Assembly: GCF_041080655.1 (NCBI RefSeq)
Contig: NZ_CP163525.1
Coordinates: forward strand, 6,200,001 to 6,264,000
Length of the DNA: 64,000 bases
From: Streptomyces sp. CG4
Lineage (GTDB): Bacteria > Actinomycetota > Actinomycetes > Streptomycetales > Streptomycetaceae
Direction of reading: 5' to 3'
A program made the translations under genes and the position numbers. This document shows positions 39,649 to 47,773 of this stretch, piece by piece. Each line of letters begins with the position of its first letter. Positions within the stretch are counted from its first letter, which is position 1. The notes beneath the pieces are model-generated. The model ran no database searches. It had not been told where the DNA came from and saw nothing but the letters and a program-made list of their open reading frames with translations.

Positions 39649-39706
39649 TTGACAAACGCGAGTGGTCGCTCGCATTCTGGAGAAACGCGAGCGATCTCTC
39701 GTGTTT
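39649..39706 (+). promoter_or_regulatory. MmpL promoter with two TetR operators
   Basis: TTGACA (39649-39654) is a good -35. The inverted repeat GCGAG-N6-CTCGC (39658-39673) lies just behind it, and a longer near-perfect repeat AAACGCGAG-N6-CTCGTGTTT (39683-39706) lies 25 bases on. The shared CGCGAG half-sites show the same protein binds both, surely the divergent TetR product. Confidence 0.65.
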
Positions 39707-39781
39707 GCCAGTCTATGGCAACGGCTCCTCCGTGCCGCCTGTCTGTGCGGGCACGGCTCCTGGTGAAGGGGACACCGCAGG

Positions 39782-42004
39782 ATGACCGAAGTCAACACGC
39801 CACTGTCGACGGGGGGCAGGGCGCCGGAGGGGGCGCCGCCCCGGACCGGCCGCTGGACCCGATTCGTGACGGCCCGTCCCCGCCTGTCGCTGCTGGTGGC
39901 CCTGGTGCTCACCGCGCTCGCCGTGCTGGCCGGCAGCGGTGTCGCGGACCGTCTCGGCGGCGGCGGCTGGGAGGACCCGGCCGCCGAGTCGACGTATGCC
40001 ACCAAGGCCCTGGAGCGGCAATTCCCCGATTCCCAGCCGAACTTGCTGCTCCTGGTCGACTCGGGCCGCGCCTCGGTCGACGATCCGGCGGTCGCCGCCC
40101 AGGCCCGCGACCTGGCCGGCCGGCTGGCGCGGGAGAAGGGCGTGACCGGCGTCGGCTCCTACTGGCAGAGCGGGTCACCGGCCCTGCGTGCCAAGGACGG
40201 CCACGAGGCGCTGATCGCCGCCCGCATCACCGGCGACGACAACGCGATGGGCAAGACCCTGGACCGCATAGCGCCCCACTACCGTGGCACGCACGGCTCG
40301 GTCCGGGTCAAGGTCGGTGGCATCGTCGCCGTCCGGCACGACATGCAGACGATCATCAAGGAGGACCTGACCCGCGCCGAGATGATCGCCCTGCCGATCA
40401 CGCTCGTGCTGCTGGTGATGGTCTTCGGCAGCGCGGTCGCCGCCCTGCTGCCGCTCGGCATCGGCATCGTCGCCATCCTCGGCACCAACGCCGTCCTGCG
40501 CGGTCTGACGACCTTCACCGACGTCTCCGTCTTCGCGCTCAACCTCACCACGGCCCTCGGCCTCGGCCTGGCCATCGACTACGCCCTGTTCATCGTCCGC
40601 CGCTACCGCGAGGAACTGTCCACGGGCGCCGACCCGTTGACGGCGGTCGGTGCGACCCTGCGCACGGCCGGCCGCACGGTCCTGTTCTCCGCCCTCACCG
40701 TGGCGGTGTCCCTGGCCGCCATGATGGTCTTCCCGCAGTACTTCCTGCGCTCCTTCGCCTACGCCGGCATCGCCGTGGTCCTGCTCGCCGCGGCCGCCGC
40801 CCTGATCCTGCTCCCGGCCGCCCTGGTCCTGCTCGGCCACCGGGTCAACTCCCTCGACCTGCGCCGCCTGTTCCGCCGGGGCCGCGAGCCGAAGCCCGCC
40901 GAGGGGACGGCCTGGGCACGGACCGCCCGCCTGGTGATGCGCCGCGCCCCGCTCTTCGCCCTCGGCACCACCGTTCTGCTGGTGGTCCTCGGGCTGCCCT
41001 TCCTGGGGGTGAAGTTCGGCACCGCCGACGACCGCCAGCTTCCCTCGACCGCCCAGTCCCATGTGGTGCAGGACCAGATCCGCGAGGGCTTCCCGGGCAG
41101 CCCCGGCGGCGGTCTGGAGGTCCTCGCCGAGGGCAGGGCCACCGCAGCCCAGTACGCCGCCTACAAGCAGCGGCTGGCCGCCCTGCCCGAGGTGGTCCGC
41201 GTCGACGGCCCGCTGGTCAAGGGCGACGCCGCCTACTTCACGGTGCAGCCGAAGGGGGAGGCCGTGGACGGCGCGGCCCAGCGCCTGGTGGGCGCCGTAC
41301 GAGGCCTCCACCCGCCCTTCGCCACGAAGGTGACCGGCACGGCGGCCGTCCTGGTCGACACCAAGCACGCGATAGCCGAGCGCCTGCCCTGGGCGGCCGT
41401 GTTCATCGCCGTCGTCACCCTGCTGCTGGTCTTCCTGCTGACGGGCAGCGTGCTGATACCGGTCCAGGCGGTGGTCCTCAACGCACTCAGCCTGACGGCG
41501 ATGTTCGGCGCCGTGGTCTGGGTCTTCCAGGACGGCCATCTGTCCGGCCCCCTCGGCTTCACCAGCCCCGGCTCGATCGAGACCACCCTGCCCGTGCTGA
41601 TGTTCTGCGTGGCCTTCGGGCTCTCGATGGACTACGGCGTGTTCCTGCTCTCCCGCATCAAGGAGGAGTACGACCGCACCGGCGACCACGACGCGGCGGT
41701 ACGGCACGGACTGCAGCGCACCGGCGGGCTGATCACCGCGGCGGCGGTCATCCTCGCGGTGGTGATGGTCGCCATCGGCACCTCACGGGTGACCAACACC
41801 AAGATGCTCGGCCTGGGCATCGCGCTCGCCGTGCTGATGGACGCGATGGTGGTCCGCAGCCTCCTGGTCCCGGCGATCATGCGGCTGACGGGGAGGGCGA
41901 CTTGGTGGGCGCCGGCGCCGCTGCGGCGGCTGCACGCACGGTTCGGTCTGAGCGAGGGCGAGCCGGTGGCACCGGTGGAGAAGAAGGAGCCGGCGGGGGT
42001 GTGA
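39782..42004 (+). CDS. MmpL/RND-family membrane transporter
   Basis: A 740-residue transporter with the two-fold MmpL layout: TM1, a large outer loop (about 60-190), a five-helix block with GLGLAIDYALFIVRRYREEL (motif with the proton-relay Asp-Tyr), a second TM and loop, and a second block with FGLSMDYGVFLLSRIKEEYD. These proteins export lipids, polyketides or drugs using the proton gradient. It sits under the divergent TetR gene. An MmpS-like lipoprotein is encoded far away at 12757, with no evident link. Confidence 0.9.
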   Translation: MTEVNTPLSTGGRAPEGAPPRTGRWTRFVTARPRLSLLVALVLTALAVLAGSGVADRLGGGGWEDPAAESTYATKALERQFPDSQPNLLLLVDSGRASVDDPAVAAQARDLAGRLAREKGVTGVGSYWQSGSPALRAKDGHEALIAARITGDDNAMGKTLDRIAPHYRGTHGSVRVKVGGIVAVRHDMQTIIKEDLTRAEMIALPITLVLLVMVFGSAVAALLPLGIGIVAILGTNAVLRGLTTFTDVSVFALNLTTALGLGLAIDYALFIVRRYREELSTGADPLTAVGATLRTAGRTVLFSALTVAVSLAAMMVFPQYFLRSFAYAGIAVVLLAAAAALILLPAALVLLGHRVNSLDLRRLFRRGREPKPAEGTAWARTARLVMRRAPLFALGTTVLLVVLGLPFLGVKFGTADDRQLPSTAQSHVVQDQIREGFPGSPGGGLEVLAEGRATAAQYAAYKQRLAALPEVVRVDGPLVKGDAAYFTVQPKGEAVDGAAQRLVGAVRGLHPPFATKVTGTAAVLVDTKHAIAERLPWAAVFIAVVTLLLVFLLTGSVLIPVQAVVLNALSLTAMFGAVVWVFQDGHLSGPLGFTSPGSIETTLPVLMFCVAFGLSMDYGVFLLSRIKEEYDRTGDHDAAVRHGLQRTGGLITAAAVILAVVMVAIGTSRVTNTKMLGLGIALAVLMDAMVVRSLLVPAIMRLTGRATWWAPAPLRRLHARFGLSEGEPVAPVEKKEPAGV

Positions 42005-42034
42005 GGTCGTCGGCCGCCGTGGCAGGGTGGGCCC

Positions 42035-43078
42035 ATGAGAGCCCTGGTGTTCGAGCAGTTCGGGAAGCCGGCCGAGGTGCGTGACGTCCCCGACCCGGAA
42101 CCTGCGGAGCACGGCGTGGTCGTCCGGGTGGAGGCCACCGGCCTCTGCCGCAGCGACTGGCACGGCTGGATGGGCCACGACCCCGACATCACGCTGCCGC
42201 ATGTACCGGGGCACGAACTGGCCGGTGTCGTCGAGGCGGTGGGGTCCCGGGTGACCGGATGGCGGCCGGGCGACCGGGTCACCGTGCCGTTCGTCTGCGC
42301 CTGCGGCACCTGCCCGGCCTGCGTGGCGGGCGACCAGCAGGTGTGCGAACGCCAGACCCAGCCGGGCTTCCACCACTGGGGCTCCTTCGCCGAGTACGTG
42401 GCGCTCGACCACGCCGACGTCAACCTGGTCGCGGTCCCGGACGAGATGGCGTACGCCACCGCCGCCGCCCTCGGCTGCCGTTTCGCCACCGCCTTCCGCG
42501 CGGTGGTGCAGCAGGGCCGGGTGGCGGCGGGGGAGTGGGTCGCGGTGCACGGCTGCGGCGGGGTCGGGCTGTCGGCGGTGATGATCGCGGTAGCGGCCGG
42601 GGCCCGCGTCGTCGCCGTCGACGTGGCACCCCGAGCCCTCGACCTGGCACGGACATTCGGCGCCGCGGAGTGCGTCGACGCCACCGGTGTGGCCGACCCG
42701 GCCGCCGCCGTCCGTGAGCTGACCGACGGCGGCGCCCACCTCTCCCTCGACGCGCTCGGCTCGCCCGCCACCTGTGCGGCCTCCGTGCACGGCCTGCGCC
42801 GGCGGGGCCGGCACGTCCAGGTGGGCCTGCTGCCCTCACCGGACGGCACCACGGCCGTCCCGCTGGCCCGCGCCATCGCCCTGGAGCTGGAACTCCTCGG
42901 CAGCCACGGCATGGCTGCCCACGCCTACTCCGGCATGCTCCGCCTGGTCCGCTCCGGCGTCCTGCGCCCCGAACTGCTGGTGACGTCCACGATCACACTC
43001 GACGCGACACCGGCGGCCCTCGCGGCGATGGGTAGGGCAGGAGAGGCCGGCGTCACGGTCGTCGAGCCGTGGACCTGA
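42035..43078 (+). CDS. Zinc-dependent alcohol dehydrogenase
   Basis: A 347-residue medium-chain dehydrogenase. Catalytic zinc ligands are Cys in TGLCRSDWH and the GHE motif (PGHELAGVV). The structural zinc loop is CACGTCPACVAGDQQVC. The cofactor motif is GCGGVGLSAV. It oxidises an alcohol with NAD; substrate unknown. It starts 30 bases after the MmpL gene and may be cotranscribed. Two stacked hairpins follow its stop. Confidence 0.9.
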   Translation: MRALVFEQFGKPAEVRDVPDPEPAEHGVVVRVEATGLCRSDWHGWMGHDPDITLPHVPGHELAGVVEAVGSRVTGWRPGDRVTVPFVCACGTCPACVAGDQQVCERQTQPGFHHWGSFAEYVALDHADVNLVAVPDEMAYATAAALGCRFATAFRAVVQQGRVAAGEWVAVHGCGGVGLSAVMIAVAAGARVVAVDVAPRALDLARTFGAAECVDATGVADPAAAVRELTDGGAHLSLDALGSPATCAASVHGLRRRGRHVQVGLLPSPDGTTAVPLARAIALELELLGSHGMAAHAYSGMLRLVRSGVLRPELLVTSTITLDATPAALAAMGRAGEAGVTVVEPWT

Positions 43079-43102
43079 GAGCGGCCCAAGCTCATGGAAC
43101 GA

Positions 43103-43164
43103 CTGTGCCCCACACGGTCGGTGGGGCACAGAGGACTTCTTCCGCCGGCCGGGGGACCGGCCGG
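43103..43164. terminator. Double hairpin between convergent genes
   Basis: CTGTGCCCCAC-N7-GTGGGGCACAG (43103-43131) and CCGGCCGG-GGGA-CCGGCCGG (43145-43164) are both perfect. They separate the alcohol dehydrogenase gene from the convergent HTH gene, so the pair probably ends transcription both ways. Confidence 0.7.
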
Positions 43165-43166
43165 GG

Positions 43167-43367
43167 TCAGTCCAGTTGGCGGCCGCGGTTGCCCGGCCGG
43201 GAGGCGACCCAGGCGCGGACGGTGTCGGCGTACCAGTAGGGCTTGCCGCCCTCCACATGGTCGGGCGGAGGCAGCAGCCCGTGCTTGCGATAGGACCGTA
43301 CGGTGTCCGGCTGCACTTTGATGTGTGCCGCGATCTCCTTGTAGGACCAGAGTCTTTGGTCGGTCAT
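43167..43367 (-). CDS. Small helix-turn-helix (MerR/excisionase-like) protein
   Basis: A 66-residue protein with one winged HTH: LWSYKEIAAHIKVQPDTVRS YRKHGLLPPPD (split here only for length), PYWYADTVRAWVASRPG. It resembles MerR-type or excisionase-like DNA-binding proteins often found alone in Streptomyces chromosomes. GGAGG lies eight bases before the ATG. No integrase or att site is nearby, so a mobile-element role is not supported; a regulatory role is more likely. Confidence 0.8.
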   Translation of the reverse strand: MTDQRLWSYKEIAAHIKVQPDTVRSYRKHGLLPPPDHVEGGKPYWYADTVRAWVASRPGNRGRQLD

Positions 43368-43762
43368 GAGTCGTACCTCCCTGCGCGCGCCACAGCGGCG
43401 GCCGGGGGTGGCCGTCGGGGGAGCCGGACGAGCGCTGGCGATCACCAAGCCTGTGTCCGGTGAACGACTCACAGTGACCAGAGGACAGGGCCTGTCGACA
43501 TGGTGTGACGCACAACCCGCGCACACGGGACACACGTGACACGGAGAGGGTGTTTGTGACACAGCCACCACAAAGGCGCACGCCGGTGCGTCGGCACGGC
43601 GCGTTGCTCCCGAGTCGATGCGTTGCTCCCAAGTCGATCCAGGGCCGTTGGGAACAGGGCGCATCGACATCCGAGGACGGGCCGGGTCCGCTGCGTCGGA
43701 CCCGGCCCGCCGGCCTCCCCGCATCCCCGACGGCCGCCTCCCCAGGGGGGCCACCGCCCCGG
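43368..43762. other. 395-base gap with tandem 19-bp repeat
   Basis: No convincing gene. The promoter of the HTH gene should be at the left side. Two head-to-tail copies of GCGTTGCTCCCRAGTCGAT lie at 43601-43619 and 43620-43638, differing at one base. Two GTGACAC words occur earlier (about 43535 and 43556). Their meaning is unclear. Confidence 0.5.
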
Positions 43763-44746
43763 TCAGGGCGCCTCCCGGGACGGTTCCCCCTGGCCGCCGG
43801 ACGCCCCCGCTCGCCCTGGGAACCTGCCGGCCGGGCGATCAGCGTGCCCGGTTCCGGGCCTGCGGGTCTTGGAAAAAAGCGCACCGCGGCCGGAGTTGAG
43901 CAGCAGGCTCGTCGGCTCGCCCGTCAGACGGTCGGTAGCGGAGCTCGCGTCCGGCAGCCGCCGGGCCGCCAGAAACTCGCCCGGCGTGCAGCCGGTCATG
44001 GTCTTGAACTCGCCGCTGAAGTGCGCCTGGTCGTAGTACCCGCACATCGCCGCGGTCTCCGCCTGCCCGTGGCCCGCAGCCAGCAGTCGCCGTGCCCGTT
44101 GCAGCCGCAGCACCCGGGCCGCCGCCTTCGGCGGGAGGCCGATCTGTTCCTGGAAGCGGTTCTCCAGGTGCCGTACGCTCCAGCCCACTTCCTCGGCCAG
44201 CCGGGGAACCGGGATCCGGCCGGCCGTGCGCAGCAGCAGTGACCAGGCGTGCACCACCCGGTCGGACGCCGGCACGCTTGCGTCCAGCCGCGCCAGCAGC
44301 ACCCGGTCGAGCAGGGCGAACCGCTGCGGCCAGCCGGGCAACGCGGCGAGCGCGGCGGCGAGTTCGCCGAGCGGTACGCCCGCGGAGTCGGCCAACTCGG
44401 CCGGATCCAGCGAGCGGTTGGCCAGCTCGTACTGCGGGGTGCCGAACAGCGTGAACGCGGCCCACGGCGCGAGCAGCACCTCGATCCCGGAGAGCCGGCC
44501 CCCGTGTTCACCGACGGCGGGTGCGGTGGTCAGCCCGTTGACCACGGATACCAGGCTCACCGGGGCCCGCCCCGCCCGCGTGATCCGCACCGGCGCCTCG
44601 AAGCCCAGCAGCAGCGTGGCCGCACCGATCGGTGTCTCCAGCCGTCGCCGCGGCCGGTCGAGGGCCACCCGTATCCCGCGATAACTGATCACTCCCGGCC
44701 GCAACGCCGGATGCGGCCGAGCCGGCACGGTCAACACGGCTCTCAT
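43763..44746 (-). CDS. AraC-family transcriptional regulator
   Basis: A 327-residue protein. The C-terminal double HTH is seen in VPRLAEEVGWSVRHLENRFQ, GLPPKAAARVLRLQRARRLL and TAAMCGYYDQAHFSGEFKTM, then TGCTPGEFLAAR. The N-terminal half resembles sensor domains of the DUF6597 type. About 55 disordered residues extend beyond the HTH. It is divergent from the inositol operon with 285 bases between, so control of that operon is possible but not shown. Confidence 0.87.
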   Translation of the reverse strand: MRAVLTVPARPHPALRPGVISYRGIRVALDRPRRRLETPIGAATLLLGFEAPVRITRAGRAPVSLVSVVNGLTTAPAVGEHGGRLSGIEVLLAPWAAFTLFGTPQYELANRSLDPAELADSAGVPLGELAAALAALPGWPQRFALLDRVLLARLDASVPASDRVVHAWSLLLRTAGRIPVPRLAEEVGWSVRHLENRFQEQIGLPPKAAARVLRLQRARRLLAAGHGQAETAAMCGYYDQAHFSGEFKTMTGCTPGEFLAARRLPDASSATDRLTGEPTSLLLNSGRGALFSKTRRPGTGHADRPAGRFPGRAGASGGQGEPSREAP

Positions 44747-44956
44747 GCTACGAGCGACGCGGGCAACCCCCTAGGCCCTGTCGTCAAACTCCCTCCTGTC
44801 CCGCGACGCCATGCCCGCGAACGATCCGCACGCGCGCACCCGCGGAACCCGGCCCCCCGGCAGGCGCCCCCGCCCCGGCTGCCAGGCGCCGATGCGATCC
44901 GGATACGGGACAGTGAGGAGGAGGCGGCCGGGGCGAAGCGACCTCACTGGTCCGAA

Positions 44957-45001
44957 TGTCTGGACAAACTATTGACAGGGCTCGGCATGCGGGACTACAA
45001 C
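44957..45001 (+). promoter_or_regulatory. Promoter and operator of the inositol operon
   Basis: TTGACA (44972-44977) and TACAAC (44996-45001), 18 bases apart, form a plausible promoter 30 bases before iolC. The inverted repeat TGTC-TG-GACA (44957-44966) just upstream is a candidate site for a GntR-type inositol repressor, which is not encoded in this window. Confidence 0.5.
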
Positions 45002-45031
45002 ACCGGGGAGAGTCGTGACGAAGGGAAGCCG

Positions 45032-45982
45032 ATGGCCTACGACCTGATCACCATGGGGCGGATCGGAGTGGACCTCTACCCGCTGCAAGCCGGTGTGCCG
45101 CTCGCCCAGGTGGCGTCCTTCGGCAAGTTCCTCGGCGGGTCGGCGACGAACGTCGCGGTCGCCGCGGCCCGGCTCGGCCGGCGCACCGCCGTGATCACCC
45201 GGACGGGCGACGACCCGTTCGGCACCTACCTGCACGAGGCGCTGCGCGGCTTCGGTGTCGACGACCGCTGGGTCACTCCCGTCCCCGGGCTGCCGACCCC
45301 GGTCACCTTCTGCGAGGTCTTCCCGCCGGACGACTTCCCGCTCTACTTCTACCGGCAGCCCAAGGCGCCCGACCTGGAGATCGACGCCCACGACCTGGAC
45401 CTCGACGCCATCCGTGCGGCCCGTATCTTCTGGGTCACCGGCACCGGCCTGTGCGAGGAGCCCAGCCGTACGGCCACCCTCGCGGCCCTCGCCCACCGGG
45501 CGAAGACGGGCACGACGGTCTTCGACCTCGACTGGCGGCCCATGTTCTGGGCCCACCCCGACGAGGCCCGCCCCTACTACGCCGAGGCCCTCAGGCACAC
45601 CACCGTCGCCGTCGGCAATCTCGACGAGGTCGAGGTCGCGACCGGCGTGCGCGAGCCCCATGCGGCCGCCCGCGCGCTCCTCGACGCCGGGGTCGAGATC
45701 GCCGTCGTCAAGCAGGGCCCCAAGGGCGTCCTCGCCGTCAGCCGCAACGGTGACTCGGCCGAGGTGCCACCCCTCCCGGTCACCGTGCTCAACGGACTCG
45801 GCGCCGGAGACGCCTTCGGCGGCTCCCTCTGCCACGGCCTCCTCGAAGGCTGGGACCTGGAGACGATCATGCGGCACGCCAACGCGGCCGGTGCCATCGT
45901 CGCCTCCCGCCTGGAATGTTCCTCGGCGATGCCCACCCCGGACGAGGTGGCCGCCGCGCTCGAGGCGGGAGCGGTGCTGTGA
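45032..45982 (+). CDS. iolC: 5-dehydro-2-deoxygluconokinase
   Basis: A 316-residue PfkB kinase with GKFLGGSATNVAVAAARLGR near the N terminus and the catalytic NGLGAGDAFGGSLCHGLLEG motif. The FYRQPKAPDLEI segment and DLDWRPMFW are typical of IolC. It phosphorylates 5-dehydro-2-deoxygluconate in myo-inositol breakdown. GAAGGGAAG precedes the ATG. The next gene overlaps its stop (GTGA). Confidence 0.92.
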   Translation: MAYDLITMGRIGVDLYPLQAGVPLAQVASFGKFLGGSATNVAVAAARLGRRTAVITRTGDDPFGTYLHEALRGFGVDDRWVTPVPGLPTPVTFCEVFPPDDFPLYFYRQPKAPDLEIDAHDLDLDAIRAARIFWVTGTGLCEEPSRTATLAALAHRAKTGTTVFDLDWRPMFWAHPDEARPYYAEALRHTTVAVGNLDEVEVATGVREPHAAARALLDAGVEIAVVKQGPKGVLAVSRNGDSAEVPPLPVTVLNGLGAGDAFGGSLCHGLLEGWDLETIMRHANAAGAIVASRLECSSAMPTPDEVAAALEAGAVL

Positions 45983-46926
45983 GGGCCGGCCGGGTCACGG
46001 GCACGCACACCGAGGGCGGGGACGCCGGCCGGAGCCCCCGTGTCGACGTCGCCGAGCTCGTCCGGGTCCGTACCCATCACCCCGAGGCGATCGCCGAGGC
46101 CGCCGCCCGCCGGGCCCGCCGGCCGCTCCTCAAGGAGAACGGCAAGCTGATGATCGTCGCCGCCGACCACCCCGCCCGGGGCGCGCTCGGCGTCGGCGAC
46201 CGCAAGCTGGCCATGGCCAACCGCGCCGACCTGCTGGAACGCCTCTGCCTGGCGCTGTCCCGGCCCGGCGTCGACGGCGTCCTCGCCACCGCCGACATCC
46301 TGGACGACCTGCTGCTGCTCGGGGCCCTCGACCACAAGGTCGTCATGGGCTCGATGAATCGCGGTGGTCTGCAGGGCGCCCGCTTCGAGCTGGACGACCG
46401 TTTCACCGGGCACCGCCCCGAGGACATCCAGCGGCTCGGCTTCGACGCGGGCAAGCTGCTGCTGCGCATCGACTACGACGACCCCGGTTCGCTGACCACC
46501 CTGGAGTCCACCGCCCGCGCCATCGACGAGATGGCCGCACGCCGGCTGCCGGTCTTCGTGGAGCCGTTCATCAGCCGCCGCACCCCCGAGGGAAGGCTGC
46601 GGAACGACCTGTCCGCCGAGGCGGTCACCCGGTCCATCGCCATCGCCTCCGGCCTCGGCGGGTCCTCCGCCTACACCTGGCTGAAGGTGCCCGTCACCGA
46701 GAACCCCGACGACATGGCCCGGGTCATGGAGACCTCGACCCTGCCGGCCGTGCTGCTCGGCGGCGACATCGGGGACTCGCCCGAGGACCAGGTCGCCGCG
46801 TACGAGAAGTGGCGCGGCGCGCTCCAACTCCCCACCGTGCGCGGTCTGGTGGTCGGCCGCTCGCTGCTGTACCCGGCGGACGGCGATGTGGCCGCCGCCG
46901 TGGACACCGCCGTAGGACTGCTGTGA
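45979..46926 (+). CDS. Aldolase-like protein of the inositol pathway (Cgl0158 type)
   Basis: A 315-residue TIM-barrel protein resembling the deoxyribose-phosphate-aldolase-like family found between iolC and iolB in actinobacteria. LMIVAADHPARGALG, TADILDDLLLLGALD, LLRIDYDDPGS and YTWLKVPV are conserved-looking blocks; the last Lys could form the Schiff base. In this context it should cut 5-dehydro-2-deoxygluconate 6-phosphate into dihydroxyacetone phosphate and malonate semialdehyde, the IolJ step. GTG start overlapping the iolC stop. Confidence 0.85.
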   Translation: MRAGRVTGTHTEGGDAGRSPRVDVAELVRVRTHHPEAIAEAAARRARRPLLKENGKLMIVAADHPARGALGVGDRKLAMANRADLLERLCLALSRPGVDGVLATADILDDLLLLGALDHKVVMGSMNRGGLQGARFELDDRFTGHRPEDIQRLGFDAGKLLLRIDYDDPGSLTTLESTARAIDEMAARRLPVFVEPFISRRTPEGRLRNDLSAEAVTRSIAIASGLGGSSAYTWLKVPVTENPDDMARVMETSTLPAVLLGGDIGDSPEDQVAAYEKWRGALQLPTVRGLVVGRSLLYPADGDVAAAVDTAVGLL

Positions 46927-46933
46927 GGGCCGC

Positions 46934-47773
46934 ATGACCAGCACCGACCTGCATCTGCCCAAGGGCGCGACCGCGAACGCCCAGTACGTCGTCGACATCG
47001 ACCCCAAGTTGGCCGGCTGGACACACAGCAGCCTGCGTGTCGTCGAGTTGGCGCCCGGCGGCAGCCATACGTTCACCACCGGCGACAGTGAGTGGATCGT
47101 GCTTCCGTTGCAAGGCGGATGTACCGTACAAATTGAGACGGCGTCATCCGAGCAGGCCGAGTTCCAACTCCTGGGCCGGGACAGCGTGTTCGCGGACGTC
47201 TCCGACTTCGCGTATGTTCCCCGGGACGCCCGGGTCCAGATCGCCTCCGGCGCGGGAGGCCGCTTCGCCCTGGCAGGAGCGAAGTGCGAGCGACGACTCC
47301 CCGCCCGCTACGGCCCCGCGCCGGAGGTCCCCGTCGAGGAGCGCGGCAGCGGCAGTTGCGCCCGCAGAGTGCGCAACTTCGCCTCCGCCGACTCCTTCGA
47401 CTGCGACAGGCTGATCGCCGTCGAGGTGATCACCCCGGGCGGCAACTGGTCCTCGTACCCGCCGCACAAGCACGACGAGCACCGGCCGGGCCAGGAGTCC
47501 GAGCTGGAGGAGATCTACTACTTCGAGATCGACGGCCCGAGCGGTCTCGGCTATCAGCGCGTCTTCCCCTCGCGGGAGGGCGGCTCGGACGTGCTCGCCG
47601 AGGTCCGGTCCGGTGACGCGGTCCTCGTCCCGGACGGCTGGCACGGACCGTCCATCGCCCAGCCCGGGCACGACATGTACTACCTGAACGTCATGGCGGG
47701 TCCGGGCGCGACCCGGGAGTGGCGGATCTGCTTCCACCCGGATCACGTAGAAGGCACAGGGGGGTACCGATGA
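46934..47773 (+). CDS. iolB: 5-deoxy-glucuronate isomerase
   Basis: A 279-residue bicupin. The C-terminal cupin has the metal ligands in SSYPPHKHDEH and EEIYYFEI, and DGWHGPS supplies another. It isomerises 5-deoxy-glucuronate to 5-dehydro-2-deoxygluconate. GAGGG just upstream of the ATG lies within the previous stop region, so translation is coupled. The next gene overlaps by four bases. Confidence 0.93.
   Translation: MTSTDLHLPKGATANAQYVVDIDPKLAGWTHSSLRVVELAPGGSHTFTTGDSEWIVLPLQGGCTVQIETASSEQAEFQLLGRDSVFADVSDFAYVPRDARVQIASGAGGRFALAGAKCERRLPARYGPAPEVPVEERGSGSCARRVRNFASADSFDCDRLIAVEVITPGGNWSSYPPHKHDEHRPGQESELEEIYYFEIDGPSGLGYQRVFPSREGGSDVLAEVRSGDAVLVPDGWHGPSIAQPGHDMYYLNVMAGPGATREWRICFHPDHVEGTGGYR

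Noticed and set aside
43167..43367. Excisionase of an integrated element
   Set aside because: The protein is excisionase-like in size and HTH, but no integrase, tRNA target or attachment repeat is near, so a mobile element is not supported.
43505..44242. 245-codon plus-strand frame before and across the AraC gene
   Set aside because: Most of it is antisense to AraC and the rest has no ribosome site or recognisable domain.
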